Below are positions 48,311 to 57,360 of a DNA stretch of 64,000 nt, one piece after another. A program made the translations under genes and the position numbers. The notes beneath the pieces are model-generated. The model ran no database searches. It saw only the letters and a program-made list of their open reading frames with translations, and had not been told where the DNA came from. Source of the DNA: Achromobacter sp. UMC46 (GTDB lineage Bacteria; Pseudomonadota; Gammaproteobacteria; Burkholderiales; Burkholderiaceae_B); NCBI RefSeq assembly GCF_014170335.1, contig NZ_LZZS01000033.1:186001-250000 (forward strand), read 5' to 3'. How positions within the stretch are numbered: the first letter of the stretch is position 1; each line of letters opens with the position of its first letter.

Positions 48311-50398
48311 ATGGAATCCGGTATGCCCACACGCCCGCCTGGCGAGCCCTTGCTCATGAATCGCGAGTTGTCGCTGCTCAAATTCAACGACCGTGTGCTG
48401 GCGATGGCGGAAAATCCGAAGACGCCGTTGCTGGAACGGCTGCGGTACGTATGTATCGTCAGTTCCAATCTGGACGAGTTCTTTGAAATCCGGATCTCCA
48501 GTCTGAAAGAGCAGCAACGCCAGTCGCCCAATCTGGTCGGCCCGGACGGGATGACGCCGGACCAGGCGTTCGAAAACGTCCAGCAAGCCGTGCACGCCCT
48601 GGTGGCGCGCCAGTACAACCTGCTGAACGACGAGATCCTGCCTGCCATGCAGTCCGAGGGCATCACCCTGCATCACGCGTCCGAATGGAACCCCGAGCAG
48701 CAGGAGTGGGCGCGCGACGTGTTCAACCGCGACGTGATGCCGCTCTTGACCCCGATCGGGCTGGATCCGGCGCACCCGTTTCCCCGGGTCTACAACAAGA
48801 GCCTGAATTTCATCGTGTCGCTGGCCGGGGCCGACGCCTTCGGCCGCCAGGCGTCGATCGCCGTCGTGCAAGCGCCGCGCGCGCTGCCGCGCCTGATCAA
48901 GATGCCGCCCGAGCTGTCGGGCCACCCCGAAGGGTTCATCCTGCTGACGTCCCTGCTGCGCGCCTTCGTGGGCGAGCTCTTCCCGGGGCTGGAGATGCTG
49001 GGCTGCTACCAATGGCGGGTCACGCGCAACAGCGACCTGTTCGTGGACGAGGAAGAAGTCACCAATCTGCGCCATGCGCTGCAGGGCGAATTGTCGCAGC
49101 GCAACTTCGGCGCCGCGGTGCGGCTGGAAATCGACAAGCTGACGCCCGTCGAGCTGGAAACCTTCCTGCAACGGGAGTTTTCGCTGACCGCGCAGGACAC
49201 CTACCGCGTGCCGGGGCCAGTGAACCTGTCGCGCCTGATGCAGTTGTGCAATTCGGATCTGCGGCCCGACCTGCTGTTCCCCGATTACCGCGCGCCGGTG
49301 CCTGCGCCCTTCGACCGCGTGGGCGACAAGCCGTCCGAGCTGTTCGAGGCCGTGGCCGAGCAGGACCGGCTGCTGCACCACCCGTACCAGTCGTTCCAGC
49401 CTGTCATCGATTTCCTGACGGCCGCCGCGCTGGACCCGGACGTGATGGCCATCAAGCAGACCATCTACCGCACTGGCGAGGATTCCGAGCTGATGAAGAT
49501 CCTGCTGGCCGCCGCGCGCGCCGGCAAGGAAGTGACGGTGGTGGTGGAGCTGATGGCGCGCTTCGACGAGCAGACGAATATCAACTGGGCGTCCAAGCTG
49601 GAAGAGGTGGGTGCGCACGTGGTGTACGGGGTCGTGGCGCACAAGACCCACGCCAAGATGGCGGTGGTGCTGCGCCGCGAGAACGGCCGCCTGCGCCGCT
49701 ACGCCCACTTGGGCACGGGCAATTACCACCCCCGCACGGCCAGGCTGTACACCGACTTCGGGCTGCTGACCGCGGATCCGAAGCTGTGCGAGGACATGGA
49801 CAAGGTGTTCGCGCAATTGACCGGGCTGGGCGCGCGCCGTTCGCTCAAGGCGCTGATGCAGTCGCCCTTCACCATGCATGACGGCATGGTGGCGCTGATC
49901 CGCGCCGAGGCCCGGGCGGCCAAGGCGGGCAAGCGTGCACGCATCATGGCCAAGATGAATTCGCTGCTGGAAGAGCAGATCATCGAAGAGCTCTACAAGG
50001 CCAGCCAGGCCGGCGTGAAGATCGACCTGATCGTGCGCGGCGTATGCGCGCTACGCGCCGGCGTGCCAGGGTTGTCCGAAAACATCCGGGTGCGTTCCAT
50101 CGTGGGCCGCTTCCTGGAGCATTCGCGGGTGTTCTATTTCTTTGCGGATGGCGAAGAAACCGTCTACCTGTCGTCGGCCGACTGGATGGACCGCAATTTC
50201 TTCCGCCGCGTGGAAATCGCCTTTCCGATCTACGACAAGACCTTGAAGAAGCGCGTTATCGACGAAGCGTTCACTTACGCGCTTCGTGATAACCAATTGG
50301 CATGGCAGCAGCAGCCCGATGGCGATTACGCCCGGGTCAAGAGCCGCCGAGAGCCGTTCAACCTGCACCTGTACCTGATGCAGAAACTGGGCGTGTAA
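48311..50398 (+). CDS. ppk: Polyphosphate kinase 1
   Basis: 695-residue PPK1, which builds polyphosphate from ATP. The N domain shows LLMNRELSLLKFNDRVLAMA; the H domain and two phospholipase-D-like C domains follow. The autophosphorylated His is probably His447 in VAHKTHAKMAVV, and the second active-site His is His604 in RFLEHSRVFYFF. LGTGNYHPRTARLYTDFGLL and SSADWMDRNFFRRVE are also conserved. Start chosen at 48311; ATGs at 48323 and 48356 are alternatives, none with a clear Shine-Dalgarno. A Pho-box-like site lies directly ahead. Confidence 0.96.
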   Translation: MESGMPTRPPGEPLLMNRELSLLKFNDRVLAMAENPKTPLLERLRYVCIVSSNLDEFFEIRISSLKEQQRQSPNLVGPDGMTPDQAFENVQQAVHALVARQYNLLNDEILPAMQSEGITLHHASEWNPEQQEWARDVFNRDVMPLLTPIGLDPAHPFPRVYNKSLNFIVSLAGADAFGRQASIAVVQAPRALPRLIKMPPELSGHPEGFILLTSLLRAFVGELFPGLEMLGCYQWRVTRNSDLFVDEEEVTNLRHALQGELSQRNFGAAVRLEIDKLTPVELETFLQREFSLTAQDTYRVPGPVNLSRLMQLCNSDLRPDLLFPDYRAPVPAPFDRVGDKPSELFEAVAEQDRLLHHPYQSFQPVIDFLTAAALDPDVMAIKQTIYRTGEDSELMKILLAAARAGKEVTVVVELMARFDEQTNINWASKLEEVGAHVVYGVVAHKTHAKMAVVLRRENGRLRRYAHLGTGNYHPRTARLYTDFGLLTADPKLCEDMDKVFAQLTGLGARRSLKALMQSPFTMHDGMVALIRAEARAAKAGKRARIMAKMNSLLEEQIIEELYKASQAGVKIDLIVRGVCALRAGVPGLSENIRVRSIVGRFLEHSRVFYFFADGEETVYLSSADWMDRNFFRRVEIAFPIYDKTLKKRVIDEAFTYALRDNQLAWQQQPDGDYARVKSRREPFNLHLYLMQKLGV

Positions 50399-50437
50399 GG
50401 TGCCGGCTTGTCACACGGGGAATTGTCCCTGAATATC

Positions 50438-50466
50438 GCGGCCGCCCCGGTCTCCAGGGTGGCCGC
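50438..50466 (+). terminator. Probable terminator after ppk
   Basis: GCGGCCGCCC (50438-50447) pairs with GGGTGGCCGC (50457-50466), with one G-U pair, followed by AGTGTTTTC, a weak T-run. It separates ppk from the pstS promoter. Confidence 0.6.
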
Positions 50467-50511
50467 AGTGTTTTCGGGGGGTGAAAACGGTGTCGCATGA
50501 AGCGTATGTGA

Positions 50512-50545
50512 CTGTCACTATCTTGTCACGTTGGGCTTCTAAGAT
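50512..50545 (+). promoter_or_regulatory. Pho box and -10 of the pstSCAB operon
   Basis: CTGTCAC-TATC-TTGTCAC (50512-50529) is a near-consensus PhoB site (two 7-mers 4 nt apart). TAAGAT (50540-50545) lies 10 nt downstream as a -10. The predicted start of transcription is about 65 nt before the pstS ATG. Confidence 0.8.
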
Positions 50546-50617
50546 GCGAGGGTCGCTGAAAGACAGGCACCGAAAAAGCCTGACCAGACTCCTCCAACGA
50601 GCACAGAAGGAACCCTG

Positions 50618-51658
50618 ATGTTCAAACGTGTCTTCAAGCAAGTTTCCCTGGGCGTCGCGCTGAGCGCCGCCGTCTTTGCCGTTCAGGCCGCCGATGTCAC
50701 CGGCGCCGGCGCATCGTTCCCGTACCCGATCTACGCCAAGTGGGCGTCCGACTACAAGGCTGCCACCAACAACGCGGTCAACTACCAGTCGATCGGTTCG
50801 GGCGGCGGCCAGCAGCAGATCATCGCCAAGACCGTCGATTTCGGCGCCTCGGACGATCCCATGAAGGCGGCTGACCTGGAAAAGAACGGCCTGCTGCAGT
50901 TCCCGGCCGTGATCGGCGGTACCGTGGCGGTCGTGAACGTCGACGGCGTCGAGCCGGGCAAGCTGAAGCTGTCCGGCACCGTGCTGGCCGACATCTTCCT
51001 GGGCAAGATCAAGAAGTGGGACGATGCCGCCATCAAGGCGCTGAACCCCGACGTCAAGCTGCCTTCGGCCGACATCATCGTCGTGCACCGTTCGGACGGC
51101 TCGGGCACCACGTTCGGTTGGACCAACTACCTGTCCAAGGTGTCGGCCGACTGGAAGTCGCAAGTCGGTGAAGGCAAGGCCGTCAAGTGGCCCACCGGTC
51201 AAGGCGGCAAGGGCAACGAAGGCGTCGCCGCCTACGTCGGCCAGCTGAAGAACTCGATCGGCTACGTGGAATACGCCTACGCCAAGCAAAACAAGCTGGC
51301 CTGGACGCAGCTGCAGAACAAGGCCGGCAAGTTCGTCCAGCCCGAGCAGAAGGCATTCGCCGCCGCGGCCGCCAACGCCGACTGGAAGAGCGCGCCGGGC
51401 ATGGGCGTGGTCCTGACCGACGAGCCGGGTGCCGATTCGTGGCCCGTCACCGCCGCCACCTTCATCCTGATCCACAAGTCGCAAGACAAGCCGGCTCAGG
51501 GCAAGGCCGTGCTGGAATTCTTCGACTGGGCGTTCAAGAATGGCGCCAAGTCGGCTGAAACGATGGACTACGTGCCGCTGCCGGAAGCCGTCACCAAGGA
51601 AATCCGCGCTGCTTGGGGCGAAGTGAAGGCTGCCGACGGCAAGGCCGTCTGGAAGTAG
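50618..51658 (+). CDS. pstS: Phosphate ABC transporter substrate-binding protein PstS
   Basis: 346-residue periplasmic phosphate-binding protein. Signal peptide MFKRVFKQVSLGVALSAAVF with cleavage after VQA, then ADVTGAGASFPYPIYAKWAS. Phosphate ligands are in GAGASFPYP, VDFGASDDPM, and VVHRSDGSGTTFGWTNYLSK. AAGGAA precedes the ATG. It is the first gene of pstSCAB and is preceded by a strong Pho box, so expression should rise under phosphate limitation through PhoB. Confidence 0.97.
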   Translation: MFKRVFKQVSLGVALSAAVFAVQAADVTGAGASFPYPIYAKWASDYKAATNNAVNYQSIGSGGGQQQIIAKTVDFGASDDPMKAADLEKNGLLQFPAVIGGTVAVVNVDGVEPGKLKLSGTVLADIFLGKIKKWDDAAIKALNPDVKLPSADIIVVHRSDGSGTTFGWTNYLSKVSADWKSQVGEGKAVKWPTGQGGKGNEGVAAYVGQLKNSIGYVEYAYAKQNKLAWTQLQNKAGKFVQPEQKAFAAAAANADWKSAPGMGVVLTDEPGADSWPVTAATFILIHKSQDKPAQGKAVLEFFDWAFKNGAKSAETMDYVPLPEAVTKEIRAAWGEVKAADGKAVWK

Positions 51659-51818
51659 GTGGGTGAAGCGCAAGGGGAGCCAGGCAAGAACGCCGATCTC
51701 CCCGAGCGCGCAACCCATCAAGCAGCCGCCCCTGGCTTTCTGTGCGCAGAAGAACGGGGCGGTCTGCCGCAAGTAGACCTCGTTGTTTCCCCCAAGGTTA
51801 CCTAAGGAAAGTCCATCC

Positions 51819-52835
51819 ATGAGCGCGGTAATGGATAATAGTGTGCCGCTTTCGCCCAGCGTGGCGGACTCCGTGACTACCGGCACGCCTTCGCCTATGA
51901 AGCAAAATAAAAATGCGCTGATGGATGCGCTTTTCAAGAATCTGACCCGCCTGTTCGCCTTCCTGGTGTTCATTTTGCTGGCGGCGATTCTCGTATCCCT
52001 GATTTACGGCAGCCGTGAATCGCTGGCCAAGTACGGCCTGTCGTTCCTGTGGCTGAACGACTGGGATCCCGTCAACCAGAACTATGGTGCCGTGGTGCCG
52101 ATCATAGGCACGCTGCTGACATCGGCCATCGCGCTGATCATCGCGGTGCCGGTGTCCTTCGGCATCGCCATCTTCCTGACTGAACTGTCGCCGACCTGGC
52201 TGCGCCGCCCGTTGGGCACCGCCGTGGAAATGCTGGCGGCGATCCCGTCGATCATCTACGGCATGTGGGGCCTGTTCGTCTTCGTGCCGGTGTTCCAGCA
52301 GTATGTGCAGCCCTTCCTGATCGCCACCCTGGGCAGCGTGCCCATCATCGGCGGCATCTTCGCGGGCCCGCCGTTCGGCATCGGCATCTTCACGGCCGGC
52401 CTGATCCTGTCGATCATGATCATCCCGTTCATCGCGGCGGTGATGCGCGACGTGTTCGAACTGGTGCCGGCGATGCTGAAGGAATCGGCCTACGGGCTGG
52501 GCAGCACGACCTGGGAAGTGATGTGGCGCGTGGTGCTGCCCTTCACCAAGTCGGGCGTCATCGGCGGCATCATGCTGGGCCTGGGACGTGCGCTGGGCGA
52601 GACGATGGCCGTGACGTTCGTGATCGGCAACGCCTTCAAGTGGTCCGGGTCGCTGTTCTCGCCGGGCAACTCGATCGCGTCGGCGCTGGCCAATGAATTC
52701 AATGAAGCGGGCGGCATCCAGAAGTCGGCGTTGCTGGAACTGGGCCTGATCCTGTTCCTGATCACGACGATCGTGCTGGCCCTGGCCAAGGTGCTGCTGG
52801 TTCGCCTGTCCGCCGGCGAAGGCAAGAAGACCTGA
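51819..52835 (+). CDS. pstC: Phosphate ABC transporter permease PstC
   Basis: 338-residue permease from the ATG at 51819 ([20 protein letters not shown]), preceded by AAGGAAAG. After a ~45-residue soluble N-terminus come six membrane helices (first [20 protein letters not shown]). The EAA-type loop is [20 protein letters not shown] and the conserved [16 protein letters not shown] follows. Its start lies 161 nt after pstS; no terminator is obvious in that gap. Confidence 0.96.
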   Translation: MSAVMDNSVPLSPSVADSVTTGTPSPMKQNKNALMDALFKNLTRLFAFLVFILLAAILVSLIYGSRESLAKYGLSFLWLNDWDPVNQNYGAVVPIIGTLLTSAIALIIAVPVSFGIAIFLTELSPTWLRRPLGTAVEMLAAIPSIIYGMWGLFVFVPVFQQYVQPFLIATLGSVPIIGGIFAGPPFGIGIFTAGLILSIMIIPFIAAVMRDVFELVPAMLKESAYGLGSTTWEVMWRVVLPFTKSGVIGGIMLGLGRALGETMAVTFVIGNAFKWSGSLFSPGNSIASALANEFNEAGGIQKSALLELGLILFLITTIVLALAKVLLVRLSAGEGKKT

Positions 52836-52861
52836 CCCGACGCGAGCACAAGGAAAAGATC

Positions 52862-53716
52862 ATGGCTGTATCCGTACTCAATATGCAGAATGGCATCTAC
52901 CGCCGGCGCCGCGTGGTCAACCGCATCATGCTGGCGGTGTCCCTGGGCACGCTGGGGTTCGGCCTGTTCTGGCTGTTCTGGATCATTCTGACGCTGTTGA
53001 CCAAGGGCGCGCCCGCGCTGTCCTACACGCTGTTCACCGAGATTACGCCGCCGCCGGGGCAAACCGGCGGCTTGATCAACGCGATCTTCGGCAGCGTGGT
53101 GATGGCGGGCGTGGGCACGCTGATCGGCACGCCGGTGGGCATCCTGGCCGGCACCTACCTGGCGGAATACGGCCAGCGCGGCTGGCTGGCGCCTGCGACG
53201 CGCTTCCTGAACGATGTGCTGCTGTCGGCCCCGTCCATCATCATCGGCCTGTTCATCTACGCCGTGTATGTGGCGCAGGTGGGGCACTACTCCGGCTGGG
53301 CCGGCGCGCTTGCGCTGTCGATCCTGGTGATTCCGGTGGTGGTGCGCACGACTGACAACATGCTGCTGCTGGTGCCCAACAGCCTGCGCGAAGCCGCGGC
53401 GGCGCTGGGCTGCCCCAAGTGGCGCATGATCACGCTGGTTTGCTATCGCGCCGCCAAGACCGGCATCATCACCGGCGTGCTGCTGGCCATTGCCCGGATC
53501 TCGGGCGAGACCGCGCCGCTGCTGTTCACCGCGCTGTCCAACCAGTTCATGTCGTTCAACATGAATGCGCCGATGGCCAACCTGCCGGTCGTGATCTACC
53601 AATACGCAGCCAGCCCCTTCAAGGACTGGAACGACCTGGCCTGGGCCGGGGCCACGCTGATTACGCTGCTGGTGCTGGGCATCAACATCCTTGCCCGCAA
53701 CATGTTCCGCAAGTAA
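52862..53716 (+). CDS. pstA: Phosphate ABC transporter permease PstA
   Basis: 284-residue second permease with six helices: start [40 protein letters not shown], a cytoplasmic loop [20 protein letters not shown] that contacts PstB, and [19 protein letters not shown]. Begins 26 nt after pstC with AAGGAAAAG as ribosome site. Forms the heterodimeric channel with PstC. Confidence 0.96.
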   Translation: MAVSVLNMQNGIYRRRRVVNRIMLAVSLGTLGFGLFWLFWIILTLLTKGAPALSYTLFTEITPPPGQTGGLINAIFGSVVMAGVGTLIGTPVGILAGTYLAEYGQRGWLAPATRFLNDVLLSAPSIIIGLFIYAVYVAQVGHYSGWAGALALSILVIPVVVRTTDNMLLLVPNSLREAAAALGCPKWRMITLVCYRAAKTGIITGVLLAIARISGETAPLLFTALSNQFMSFNMNAPMANLPVVIYQYAASPFKDWNDLAWAGATLITLLVLGINILARNMFRK

Positions 53717-53764
53717 AGATCGCTGTGCCGGCGCGCATGGCGCGCCGGAGCCAAGGGAAAAGAA

Positions 53765-54541
53765 ATGGAAAACACCGCTACCGCCGTCAAGAACAAGATC
53801 GAGGTCAAGAACCTGAACTTCTACTACGGCAAGTTCCATGCGATCCGCAATGTGAACATGTCGATCCAGGAGAAGAAGGTCACCGCCTTCATCGGCCCGT
53901 CGGGCTGCGGCAAGTCGACGCTTTTGCGCACGTTCAACCGCATGTTCGAGCTGTACCCCGGCCAGCGCGCCGAGGGCGAAATCATGCTGGACGGTGAAAA
54001 CCTGCTGACCACCAAGACCGACATTTCGCTGATCCGCGCCAAGGTCGGCATGGTGTTCCAGAAGCCCACGCCGTTCCCGATGAGCATCTACGACAACATC
54101 GCTTTCGGCGTGCGCCTGTTCGAACGCCTGTCCAAGGGCGAGATGGACGAGCGCGTGGAATGGGCGCTGAGCAAGGCCGCGCTGTGGAACGAAGTGAAGG
54201 ACAAGCTGCACCAGAGCGGCAACAGCCTGTCGGGCGGCCAGCAACAACGCCTGTGCATCGCGCGCGGCGTGGCCATCAAACCGGAAGTGCTGCTGCTGGA
54301 CGAGCCTTGCTCGGCGCTGGATCCGATTTCCACCGCCAAGATCGAAGAGCTGATCGCTGAACTGAAGAACGACTACACGGTCGTGATCGTGACGCACAAC
54401 ATGCAGCAGGCAGCCCGTTGCTCGGACTACACCGCCTACATGTATTTGGGCGAGCTGATGGAATTCGGCCAGACCGACCAGATCTTCGTGAAGCCGTCGC
54501 GCAAGGAAACCGAAGACTACATCACGGGCCGTTTCGGCTGA
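53765..54541 (+). CDS. pstB: Phosphate ABC transporter ATP-binding protein PstB
   Basis: 258-residue ATPase: Walker [19 protein letters not shown]-loop [20 protein letters not shown] (the PTPFP is PstB-specific), signature [15 protein letters not shown], Walker [16 protein letters not shown] and H-loop [14 protein letters not shown]. It ends the operon; in many bacteria phoU and phoB follow, but here a strong terminator lies 24 nt after the stop and an unrelated gene is convergent. Confidence 0.97.
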   Translation: MENTATAVKNKIEVKNLNFYYGKFHAIRNVNMSIQEKKVTAFIGPSGCGKSTLLRTFNRMFELYPGQRAEGEIMLDGENLLTTKTDISLIRAKVGMVFQKPTPFPMSIYDNIAFGVRLFERLSKGEMDERVEWALSKAALWNEVKDKLHQSGNSLSGGQQQRLCIARGVAIKPEVLLLDEPCSALDPISTAKIEELIAELKNDYTVVIVTHNMQQAARCSDYTAYMYLGELMEFGQTDQIFVKPSRKETEDYITGRFG

Positions 54542-54564
54542 TCGCATCGCGGATCGTTCCCTGA

Positions 54565-54603
54565 TGCGAAAACGGCGCGCCTGATGGGCGCGCCGTTTTC
54601 GCA
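54565..54603. terminator. 17-bp perfect bidirectional terminator after pstB
   Basis: TGCGAAAACGGCGCGCC (54565-54581) pairs perfectly with GGCGCGCCGTTTTCGCA (54587-54603) over a 5-nt loop. The internal AAAA/TTTT runs give U-tracts in both directions, serving pstB and the convergent MFS gene. Confidence 0.9.
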
Positions 54604-54618
54604 TTGGGTCTAGCGGAA

Positions 54619-55971
54619 TCAGGAACGCTGCAAGGCTGCTGCGGTGCCCTTGGCAGGCTCCGTCGCCGGATTGCCGGCGTAACGGCCGGGGATCAAGACC
54701 ACGAAGACCGCGGCCAGCACCGCCGCGCACGAGAAGGCGATGAAATTCCACGCCAGTGGCAGTTGCAGGCCGGCCAGATAGCCGCCGACGATCGGGCCGC
54801 TCATGGCGCCGATGCGGGCGAACGACAGCGCCCAGCCGGTCGCCGCACCGCGGGCGTGCGCCGGGTAGTAGCCGGCGAGATAGCCCGTCAGGATCAGCGA
54901 CGAAGAAATGCTGCCCACGCCAGCCAGCGCCACCCACAGGTAGTTCACGATCAGCGGATTGTTGTAGGTCAGGCAGTAGATGCCCACGGCCCCGATCAGA
55001 AAGAACAGCGCGACGATCTTGCGCGGTTCGGTCTTGTCGGCGAACTGGCCCAGCACCAGGCCGCCGATGGCGGACGCCAGGCTGAACACCAGCAGGAAGG
55101 ACAGGCTGGACCCCAGGTCATAGCCGTTCTTGCGCATGATCTGCGGCAGCCACGTATTCAGCCCATAGACCAGCATCATGCCCAGGAACAGCGCGCCCCA
55201 GAAGCACAGCGTGGCGCGCAGGTGGCGGGGCGAGAACACGGCCGCCATCACGTCGCGCCAGGTGGCCTTGTCGCCCGAGACTTCACGAGGCCGGAACGGG
55301 TCCAGCGATACGATGCCCAGGCGCTGCGCCTGCGCGCGCGCACCGGCCTCGTCGCCCTTGGCCAGCAGGTACTCCAGCGATTCGGGCAGCAGCCGCGCCA
55401 GCAGCGGCACCAGCAGCAAGGGCAGGGCGCCCACGGCGATCACCGAGCGCCAGCCCCAATGGCTAAGCAGGGCCATCGCCACCGCGGCCGAACACAGGAT
55501 GCCCAGTGAATAGCCCGAATACATCACGCCATAGTTGAAGCCTCGCTTTGCCGGCGGGGAATATTCGATGGTCAGCGCGGCGGCGACAGGGATCACGCCG
55601 CCCAGCCCCAGCCCGCCGATGAAGCGGAAGGTCGCGAACCACGCGGGCGTGGGTGCCCAGGCCGCGCCGATCATCGTCAGCGAAAACAGGCTGACGCAGG
55701 CCAGCAGCATGCGCCGGCGCCCCAGCAGGTCGCTTAGCGTGCCGACGGCGAATGACCCCACGAACATGCCCGCCAGCGCGTAGCTGCCCAGCATGCCGAG
55801 CTGTATGGGCGACAGGTTCCAGTTCTTGTCGTCGGCCAAGGCGGGCAGCACCGCTCCCATCACGCCCACGTCGTAGCCTTCGAACAGGATGGCCAGCCAG
55901 CAGACGAACAGCACGGTGCAGGTGGTCCGCCGGGGCGCGGCCCAGGCGGATGGAGTGGAGGCGTTTGCCAT
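54619..55971 (-). CDS. Aromatic acid:H+ symporter, MFS (AAHS/PcaK type)
   Basis: 450-residue 12-helix MFS protein. The AAHS hallmark after helix 1 is LFEGYDVGVMGAVLPALADD, and the loop 2-3 motif is GTLSDLLGRRRMLLACVSLF; FRFIGGLGLGGVIPVAAALT and a large central loop (SLEYLLAKGDEAGARAQAQR) are also typical. These carriers bring in benzoate, 4-hydroxybenzoate, vanillate and similar acids. No catabolic genes are next to it, so the exact acid is open. A promoter region of about 100 nt lies before the tRNA gene. Confidence 0.92.
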   Translation of the reverse strand: MANASTPSAWAAPRRTTCTVLFVCWLAILFEGYDVGVMGAVLPALADDKNWNLSPIQLGMLGSYALAGMFVGSFAVGTLSDLLGRRRMLLACVSLFSLTMIGAAWAPTPAWFATFRFIGGLGLGGVIPVAAALTIEYSPPAKRGFNYGVMYSGYSLGILCSAAVAMALLSHWGWRSVIAVGALPLLLVPLLARLLPESLEYLLAKGDEAGARAQAQRLGIVSLDPFRPREVSGDKATWRDVMAAVFSPRHLRATLCFWGALFLGMMLVYGLNTWLPQIMRKNGYDLGSSLSFLLVFSLASAIGGLVLGQFADKTEPRKIVALFFLIGAVGIYCLTYNNPLIVNYLWVALAGVGSISSSLILTGYLAGYYPAHARGAATGWALSFARIGAMSGPIVGGYLAGLQLPLAWNFIAFSCAAVLAAVFVVLIPGRYAGNPATEPAKGTAAALQRS

Positions 55972-56148
55972 GTATTTCCCGATGAGTGTCTATGCGTGTT
56001 TTTGCCCGAAGGCGGCTGCCCGTCATGCGTCGGCAGCCGTAAATAATTTAGGCTTGAACTATATAGGTGTCAATCAGGAGATAGCCGGAAGGCGACGGAC
56101 ATTGGCTCGCATCGGTGGAGGGCCCTCCCGGGCAGGGCGGGATTCTGG

Positions 56149-56154
56149 TATAGT
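56149..56154 (+). promoter_or_regulatory. -10 box of the tRNA-Pro gene
   Basis: TATAGT with an upstream TGG (extended -10, TGGTATAGT) ends 10 nt before the first base of the mature tRNA. Confidence 0.55.
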
Positions 56155-56164
56155 TGCCACCCTT

Positions 56165-56241
56165 CGGGGCGTAGCGCAGCCTGGTAGCGCATCTGCTTTG
56201 GGAGCAGAGGGTCGTGAGTTCGAATCCCACCGCCCCGACCA
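56165..56241 (+). tRNA. tRNA-Pro (anticodon UGG)
   Basis: 77-nt cloverleaf: acceptor arms CGGGGCG (56165-56171) and CGCCCCG (56231-56237), D arm GCGCAGCCTGGTAGCGC, anticodon arm TCTGC-TTTGGGA-GCAGA with anticodon TGG, T arm GTGAG-TTCGAAT-CCCAC, and an encoded CCA tail. It reads CCN proline codons. The 3' half is partly repeated at 57564-57611 (see there), suggesting it once served as an integration site. Confidence 0.97.
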
Positions 56242-56273
56242 AAAATTGCAAGACCAATGTAAGACCCAATGAG

Positions 56274-56309
56274 AAAGGCCGTTAGTGAGTGCACTCACTA
56301 ACGGCCTTT
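56274..56309. terminator. 36-bp perfect palindrome behind tRNA-Pro
   Basis: AAAGGCCGTTAGTGAGTG (56274-56291) is followed directly by its exact reverse complement to 56309. As RNA it folds to a long hairpin ending in TTT, so it can terminate the tRNA transcript and the convergent glycosyltransferase gene. Zero-spacer dyads of this length can also be recombinase or repressor sites. Confidence 0.75.
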
Positions 56310-56322
56310 ATCTTTTGCGCTA

Positions 56323-57360
56323 TCAAGGGGTGATCGTCTCCATTTTGATCGCGCCGGGCAACCGGCTCCAGATCGCATCGGCCACGACGGATGGCGAGAT
56401 GCCGTCCATGCCTGGGCTGCCAGACGGTTCAAGAGGATGCAAACAGGGCGCGTAACGCATGACCGGGCTGCATCCGAACAGTCCGACCGTCGGGACGCCA
56501 TGGGCGATGGCGATATGCATGCCCATGCTGTCGTTTGTCGCAAAGGCCAAAGTGCGTGCGATCAGCGCTTGGCTGACGCAGATGTCCGTATTGCCTTCCG
56601 TGATGTCAAGAATACGGATCCATGACGGCAATGCGTCGCGAAGCTCCTGCGCGATGTGCCGTACATCGCTGGCACCACAGAGTAGAAATGCCAGGCCAGG
56701 GTCGCGTTCGTGCAAGATACGCGCGACCTGCGCATAGGCCTGAGCAGAATAGCGCCGGTTTGGCGCAGAGGCGTTCAAGCCAAAGCCGACCATCCGCGGC
56801 AAACCCTGCGTGAGTTGCTGGGCGACATCAAGGGCATGCGGGGCGATCTCAAGCGAGGGATAGCGCGCTTCATAGGGGCAGCCCACCTTGCGCAACATCG
56901 CCGGCAGCCAGGTATGCGTATCGGGATGCGGCGTTCCCTTGCGCCGAACCCAAATCTGGTCGGTCAGCCAACGCGAATAATGCGGGTGATGCCAGCGCAG
57001 GAAGCCCACGCGCTGCGGTATGCCAGCACGGCTGGCAGCCGCCGCGACATGCGAGCGGAATGTAAACAGGAAAAGCGCGTCGTAAGATCCCGCCGCCAAC
57101 ACGTCGCTGATACGCGCGACGCGTGTCCGACCCTCCAACTTGCTGATTTCTCGCAGTTGGACGACTTCTTTTACATAAGGTTGGGCCCGAAATAGCGCCA
57201 GCGACGAACCGGGTTGCGTCATGAGAAGCGTGACGGGCGTCCCTATGTGCTCGGCCAAGGCTCGCACAAAAACCATATTGAGGATGCCGTCACCAATCCC
57301 CCCGGAAATATAGATAGCGAGATTACTTGGCGTACAAGCATCCAAAGTCGTCCGTTCCAT
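56323..57360 (-). CDS. Glycosyltransferase family 9 (heptosyltransferase-like)
   Basis: 345-residue GT9-type protein starting MERTTLDACTPSNLAIYISG. The first Rossmann domain begins IYISGGIGDGILNMVFVRAL (GGIGD being the acceptor loop of the family). The second domain includes MVGFGLNASAPNRRYSAQAY and the donor-binding AFATNDSMGMHIAIAHGVPTVGLFG, cf. the usual D-S-GxxHxA-x-GxP pattern. It would add heptose or a related sugar to LPS core or a glycoprotein such as an autotransporter. The gene is alone between tRNA-Pro and a decayed tRNA copy, and its G+C looks lower than the neighbours, so it may have been acquired. The ancestral role is not certain. Confidence 0.85.
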   Translation of the reverse strand: MERTTLDACTPSNLAIYISGGIGDGILNMVFVRALAEHIGTPVTLLMTQPGSSLALFRAQPYVKEVVQLREISKLEGRTRVARISDVLAAGSYDALFLFTFRSHVAAAASRAGIPQRVGFLRWHHPHYSRWLTDQIWVRRKGTPHPDTHTWLPAMLRKVGCPYEARYPSLEIAPHALDVAQQLTQGLPRMVGFGLNASAPNRRYSAQAYAQVARILHERDPGLAFLLCGASDVRHIAQELRDALPSWIRILDITEGNTDICVSQALIARTLAFATNDSMGMHIAIAHGVPTVGLFGCSPVMRYAPCLHPLEPSGSPGMDGISPSVVADAIWSRLPGAIKMETITP

